Part shown: one piece after another, positions 60,901 through 64,000 of the stretch
Layout: each line of letters opens with the position of its first letter
How positions within the stretch are numbered: the stretch's first letter is position 1
From: Hydractinia symbiolongicarpus
Lineage: Eukaryota > Cnidaria > Hydrozoa > Anthoathecata > Hydractiniidae
Length of the DNA: 64,000 nt
Assembly: GCF_029227915.1 (NCBI RefSeq)
Contig: NC_079888.1
Coordinates: forward strand, 9,221,001 to 9,285,000
Direction of reading: 5' to 3'
Notes under the pieces: model-generated
Seen by the model: only the letters and a program-made list of their open reading frames with translations
Told to the model about the DNA's origin: nothing
Databases searched by the model: none
Made by a program: the position numbers and the translations under genes

Positions 60901-61385
60901 GGAAAGCGACCTGTTTACTTGGCTTAAATACACAGAAAGTGTTAACAGAAGGAGGACTCGATCATCCAAACACGGGTTGTGCTGTGATGACTAATGGCAA
61001 TAAACGAGACATAAACGATGATAACGCATGCGCCAATAAGTTAGATAACGAATCCGCGGAAATGAAGTTGAAAATTGTAAAAACTGTCAACAAGGATGAA
61101 GAGAAAACAATACCAATAACAATAGCCTCTCCTCCTTTGATGCTAAAAACTAGTAACGACAAGTCTTGTATAGCAGACTGTAAGAATGGTTATACATCAA
61201 ATGAATATATTATGGATGAGAGATTAGGATCGTCCAATCAAAATGAGCCACATACACAAAGAACTTCTAGCAGTCCGCTTGAAAAAAATAAAAATTCCAG
61301 TAATACTTCTCATAGGAGAGCCAACGCATTTCTATCTTTCTTGAAGCAGGCGAAGAAATGCCCCAGAGGTGAAAAAAAACTTTAA
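42949..61385 (+). CDS. MOV10L1: RNA helicase MOV10L1 (piRNA biogenesis)
   Basis: Twenty-one exons: 42949-43859, 44562-44656, 45380-45449, 46094-46300, 47352-47469, 48346-48444, 48992-49097, 49958-50001, 50830-50921, 51860-51918, 52069-52122, 52911-53131, 53812-54048, 54657-54725, 55455-55639, 56403-56550, 56982-57128, 58500-58607, 59216-59356, 60479-60571, 60891-61385. All phases agree; 1232 residues (human 1211). Residues 45-104, 122-188 and 191-252 are three OB-like repeats ([40 protein letters not shown]). [11 protein letters not shown] marks the middle domain. Helicase motifs: GPPGTGKS 653-660, DEAGQ 770-774, GDPFQLGP 799-806, TPYRKQ 949-954, [11 protein letters not shown] 972-982, NVAITRAQ 1016-1023. 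MOV10L1 unwinds piRNA precursors 5' to 3' and feeds them to Piwi proteins in germ cells, silencing transposons. The three OB-like repeats and N terminus ([10 protein letters not shown]) separate it from MOV10. The last exon (165 codons, polar) is not conserved and is the least certain. Confidence 0.93.
51646..51729 (+). repeat. Two-copy 42-bp tandem duplication in MOV10L1 intron 9
   Basis: The unit starting AAATTTGAAGATTTTACCAA is repeated exactly at 51646 and 51688, with the first bases of a third copy at 51730. Confidence 0.85.
53459..53690 (+). repeat. Tandem repeat of about 36 bp, six copies, in MOV10L1 intron 12
   Basis: The unit GATTTTTTGTTAATTCCACC followed by ATAATTTAGCCACA repeats about six times with small changes. 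Confidence 0.85.
59749..59825. repeat. 77-bp foldback element in MOV10L1 intron 19
   Basis: CCACCTCGTCCCACGACTTG and TTAGCTTTTTATA are mirrored by TATAAAAAGCCTAACAAGTC and CTGGGGACGAGGTTGG. Same CCTCG...CCAGG end type as 21040-21149. Confidence 0.8.
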
Positions 61386-61389
61386 CAAA

Positions 61390-61770
61390 TATACTCTTGT
61401 ATACCGAGTTGTCGGTTAAAATTTACCTATGTATACCGAATTGTCAATTAAACTCCACCTATGATTGCCATGCGATCAATTTAAAGCTAGCCTGTTCATA
61501 CCAAGTTGCCGATTAAATTTTAACAAAAATTACCAAGTTATCAATTATACTTTAACCCATCTGTACCACATCATTAGCGCTTCATCTGGTCAATTAAACT
61601 TTAACCTATGTTTACCGAGTCCTCAGTTAAACTTCACCAATAATTATCTAATGGTCAATTTAACAATAGCCTATGTATACCGAGTTGGCAATTAAACTTT
61701 ACCAATGATTATCTAATGGTCAATTTAACAGTAACCTTTGTATACCGAGTTTTATTTAAACTTAACCCGC
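61390..61770 (+). repeat. Diverged tandem repeat downstream of MOV10L1 stop
   Basis: About eight or more imperfect units built on TGTATACCGAGTTGTCAATT then AAACTTTACC. Toward the end a longer period of about 77 bases appears, with ATTATCTAATGGTCAATTTA between units. It starts within a few bases of the predicted stop, so it may be transcribed as 3' untranslated sequence. Confidence 0.75.
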
Positions 61771-62680
61771 AACTTTTATTGTCATTTAAATTCATGTATT
61801 TCGTGTTTTTGTACTCGATACAATGATGTCATATTGGAACATCTAATCTAATCCTTTATCTTATAAGTTATATTGTCGTACAACTTTAAGTATACCTTTA
61901 ATTTTATTGTATTTGTGCTTTTTATATATGTATATAGTTATTTATTGCGTTAATATATTCCGTCTTTTATTAGTTTTTAGGAAAATATTTTTCAGGAATG
62001 AATATATTTGAAGTTTTTATTCAGAGAAAAAAATACACGAAGCAAAACTTTATTTATTTTTTTATTTTATTATTTTTTTTAACATTGGTGAAACAGTACA
62101 AAGAAGCTATGTTTTATTTATGTCAAGTTATGTTTTAAAGCGTCTTTTATTGTTATTGTTAGCTCTAACCCGTATTTTGTGTGTTTATAATGGCTGCTCA
62201 TAGGTTCAGCAGAGTAAGACGTTAATGTGCATTTTTTCCTCGGTTTAACAACCATTATACTATGTTCAGGATGATTTCAACATCAAATTGATATATTGAC
62301 GTGTGAACTGTATCACAAATTGTCCGTTTGGCTCTACAATTTTTAATTTATAGAAGACTCCAAGTGGTAACGTTGGAACCATCCCATAATGCATTGCGTA
62401 TGACATTACCTGATTAAAATTCTTTGACCTATAAATTAATAAAAGGTTGTGGTTTGTACTTGATAACTGTCGTTAATCGAGTCACGAATCATGCAAATAG
62501 AGTCATCCACACTTTGGCAAGGCTAAAATCTCTTGAATTCTAAGAAAATCGTTGGAACTCAGAAAAGTATGATCCTTATACAAGAAAAGTGTAATGCTTT
62601 GATATGAATATACTGTTAAAGTTTAAAAAATACGGTATGTGTCATTTACTTATTAAAATAATCGATTCTGCCATTTTTAG
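61771..62680. other. Non-coding stretch after MOV10L1 tandem repeat
   Basis: AT-rich, with a poly-T tract near 62060. No gene seen. Confidence 0.5.
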
Positions 62681-63287
62681 GTAGCGGCACAAGATAGAGT
62701 TGCGCTGTTGTTAAAGTAAGTTGACAACACGTGACTGTCAAGTTTTTTTGTAGGATTTCTTATTGAAATAGTATCTAAATATTTGATGTTCTTTTGTTCT
62801 TTTTTGTTTTATTTGTTAAAATTATTGCAAGGAGGGGCAATCGCCCTTTTGTCCCCTTTCGCCCCTCTGCCCCCTACTATCGGTTGTATCGCGAATATTT
62901 ACTCCGTTTTTTAAAGTAAAAAATTAGGTTCGCAACGCTTCTCTGTCTATTTGTTTATTTAATTGAGTGAAAATGATCATTCAGCATTTTTATTTTACGA
63001 CACTTCCTACTTCCAATTTGTCTTTCCTTAAATTCTGACATGTCACATGACCACCATCCTGTGGCGTAATTATGATGTCATACAATACCTAATTAAAGCG
63101 AATGAACAAAGAAGTTTGGTAAGTTTTTTTGGTGCATGATTTCGCAAAAAAAAAGTATTTCTTTATGATGTAACATTTAAACAAGTGTGTATTTTGCAGG
63201 TTTAATTTTGAACAAGCGAGAATGTGGCACTTAACCAAGGCCCCCCGCCTGAGTTTAGGAATGTGTTTCTGGATAACAAAAAACTAG
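62681..63287 (+). CDS. Two possible terminal exons, perhaps an alternative MOV10L1 3' end
   Basis: An exon at 62681-62715 (acceptor TTTTTAG, donor GTAAGT) reads VAAQDRVALLL in phase 0. It joins in phase 2 to 63200-63287 (acceptor TTTTGCAG), which reads FNFEQARMWHLTKAPRLSLG and reaches a TAG at 63285. An AATAAA follows at 63342. The entry phase (0) fits the donor of MOV10L1 exon 20 (60571), so these could replace the 60891-61385 exon. They could equally be the end of another transcript. No family resemblance beyond this. Confidence 0.4.
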
Positions 63288-63341
63288 CATTTATGTTAAT
63301 TTTTATTTCCTGTGTGATTCTGTTCTCCTGTGTAAATATTT

Positions 63342-63347
63342 AATAAA
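63342..63347 (+). promoter_or_regulatory. Candidate polyadenylation signal AATAAA
   Basis: AATAAA 55 bases after the TAG of the exon at 63200-63287, followed by a GT-rich GATGTGTG stretch. Confidence 0.5.
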
Positions 63348-64000
63348 GATGTGTGAAATATTTTAAACAATATGTGTCATGAAATATTCTAGGTGTAACC
63401 ATAAATAATCTGTCTTCTCCTCTTTGACACGTTTATTTGTTTTCATGGTGATTGCTAATTAATTAGTTTGCTTTATCTTTAATCTAATGAACAAAAAAGA
63501 TTAATACTTAAAATTCTTATCTACGCGCTCCTTCTGGGTGCTTAATAATTAATCGATACATTTTTATTCTTCACATGTTAAAGGTATTAATAAACAATTC
63601 GGTTTATTGTTCGCAGTGATAAACGGACGTTGAGAACTACGATGAAGAGCAGTTACAATAAAAAGACGCTAAAACAAGATTACGCTCTCCTCAGCTGAAG
63701 GTTTTGTTATTAGATCTGTTGAAATATCTGGTGAAGCAGTTTATGAAAAAAAGTTGAAGATAATGGCTATTAATTTATGAAAATCATTGTCGTCGAAACA
63801 GTAGATATTCAGAGGGTTTTTTCATTTATGTAGGCGGAACTTTTAAATACAACGAAGCCAGTCCAAAGGAAACTTACGTTTGTTTACATTTAAAGTCAGA
63901 AAAGAAACATCAGATGGAAAAATATTTCTTTTAGGATTATAACATTAATATTTATTTTGATGGTTAAAGTATTCCAACTGTAGCGTTGTTAAAAAAGAAA
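63348..64000. other. Right end of window, nothing recognised
   Basis: AT-rich DNA. Short open stretches after AG near 63620 and 63830 look exon-like, but I cannot assign them. Confidence 0.4.

Overview
The window is nuclear DNA of an animal. Genes have many short exons with GT-AG introns, base composition is AT-rich, simple repeats of AGCT are scattered through it, and every recognisable gene is metazoan. The gene set (Bora, MOV10L1, an effector-like caspase, mitochondrial ribosomal protein mS25, a MANBAL-like protein, an arrestin-domain protein) together with a CaRF-like/C48 protease/PHD gene remnant, a type I associate mainly with cnidarians, suggests a cnidarian, perhaps a hydrozoan. That assignment is an inference from gene content; no species-diagnostic marker is present.

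Layout. The left edge (354-618, minus) holds the first coding exon of an arrestin-domain gene that runs off the window. A nearly complete PIF/Harbinger DNA transposon follows (2108-4572, perfect 19-bp inverted ends, TTA target duplication) with a spliced DDE transposase and a convergent, frameshifted Myb/SANT-like gene. A decayed Penelope-like reverse transcriptase fragment lies at 5485-5740. Two proteins of the mS25 (L51/S25/CI-B8) fold sit head to head: a short three-exon paralog at 6468-7086 (minus) and the canonical four-exon mS25 at 10883-17645 (plus). The DNA between and inside them carries two MITE-like elements and a tRNA-derived SINE with a 22-bp target duplication.

From 17.7 to 27.5 kb is a repeat-rich stretch containing a MANBAL-like membrane protein gene (23212-23427, minus) and an intronless caspase (24186-25295, plus). 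Bora, the Aurora A/Plk1 activator, occupies 27561-33034 (minus) in four phase-consistent exons. From 34 to 38 kb there are two orphan exons of an unrecognised minus-strand gene and, on the plus strand, a decayed CaRF-like/ULP-protease/PHD gene. From 38 to 42.9 kb is intergenic DNA with repeats and scraps of old coding sequence. The right third is the piRNA-pathway RNA helicase MOV10L1 (42949-61385, plus), rebuilt here as 21 exons encoding about 1232 residues with all superfamily 1 helicase motifs intact. It is followed by a tandem-repeat tract and two further exons with a polyadenylation signal (62681-63347).

These genes are ordinary neighbours rather than an operon. Links in function are limited: the two mS25-fold proteins probably both act in mitochondria, and MOV10L1 belongs to the pathway that silences transposons such as the Harbinger, Penelope, SINE and MITE elements seen around it. 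I did not find a clear novel multi-gene system. The most unusual items are the divergent mS25 paralog pair, the decayed CaRF/C48/PHD fusion, the dispersed TTTCGCG-motif and foldback repeats, and the alternative 3' end of MOV10L1. All exon joins were worked out by eye from reading frame, splice consensus and family similarity.
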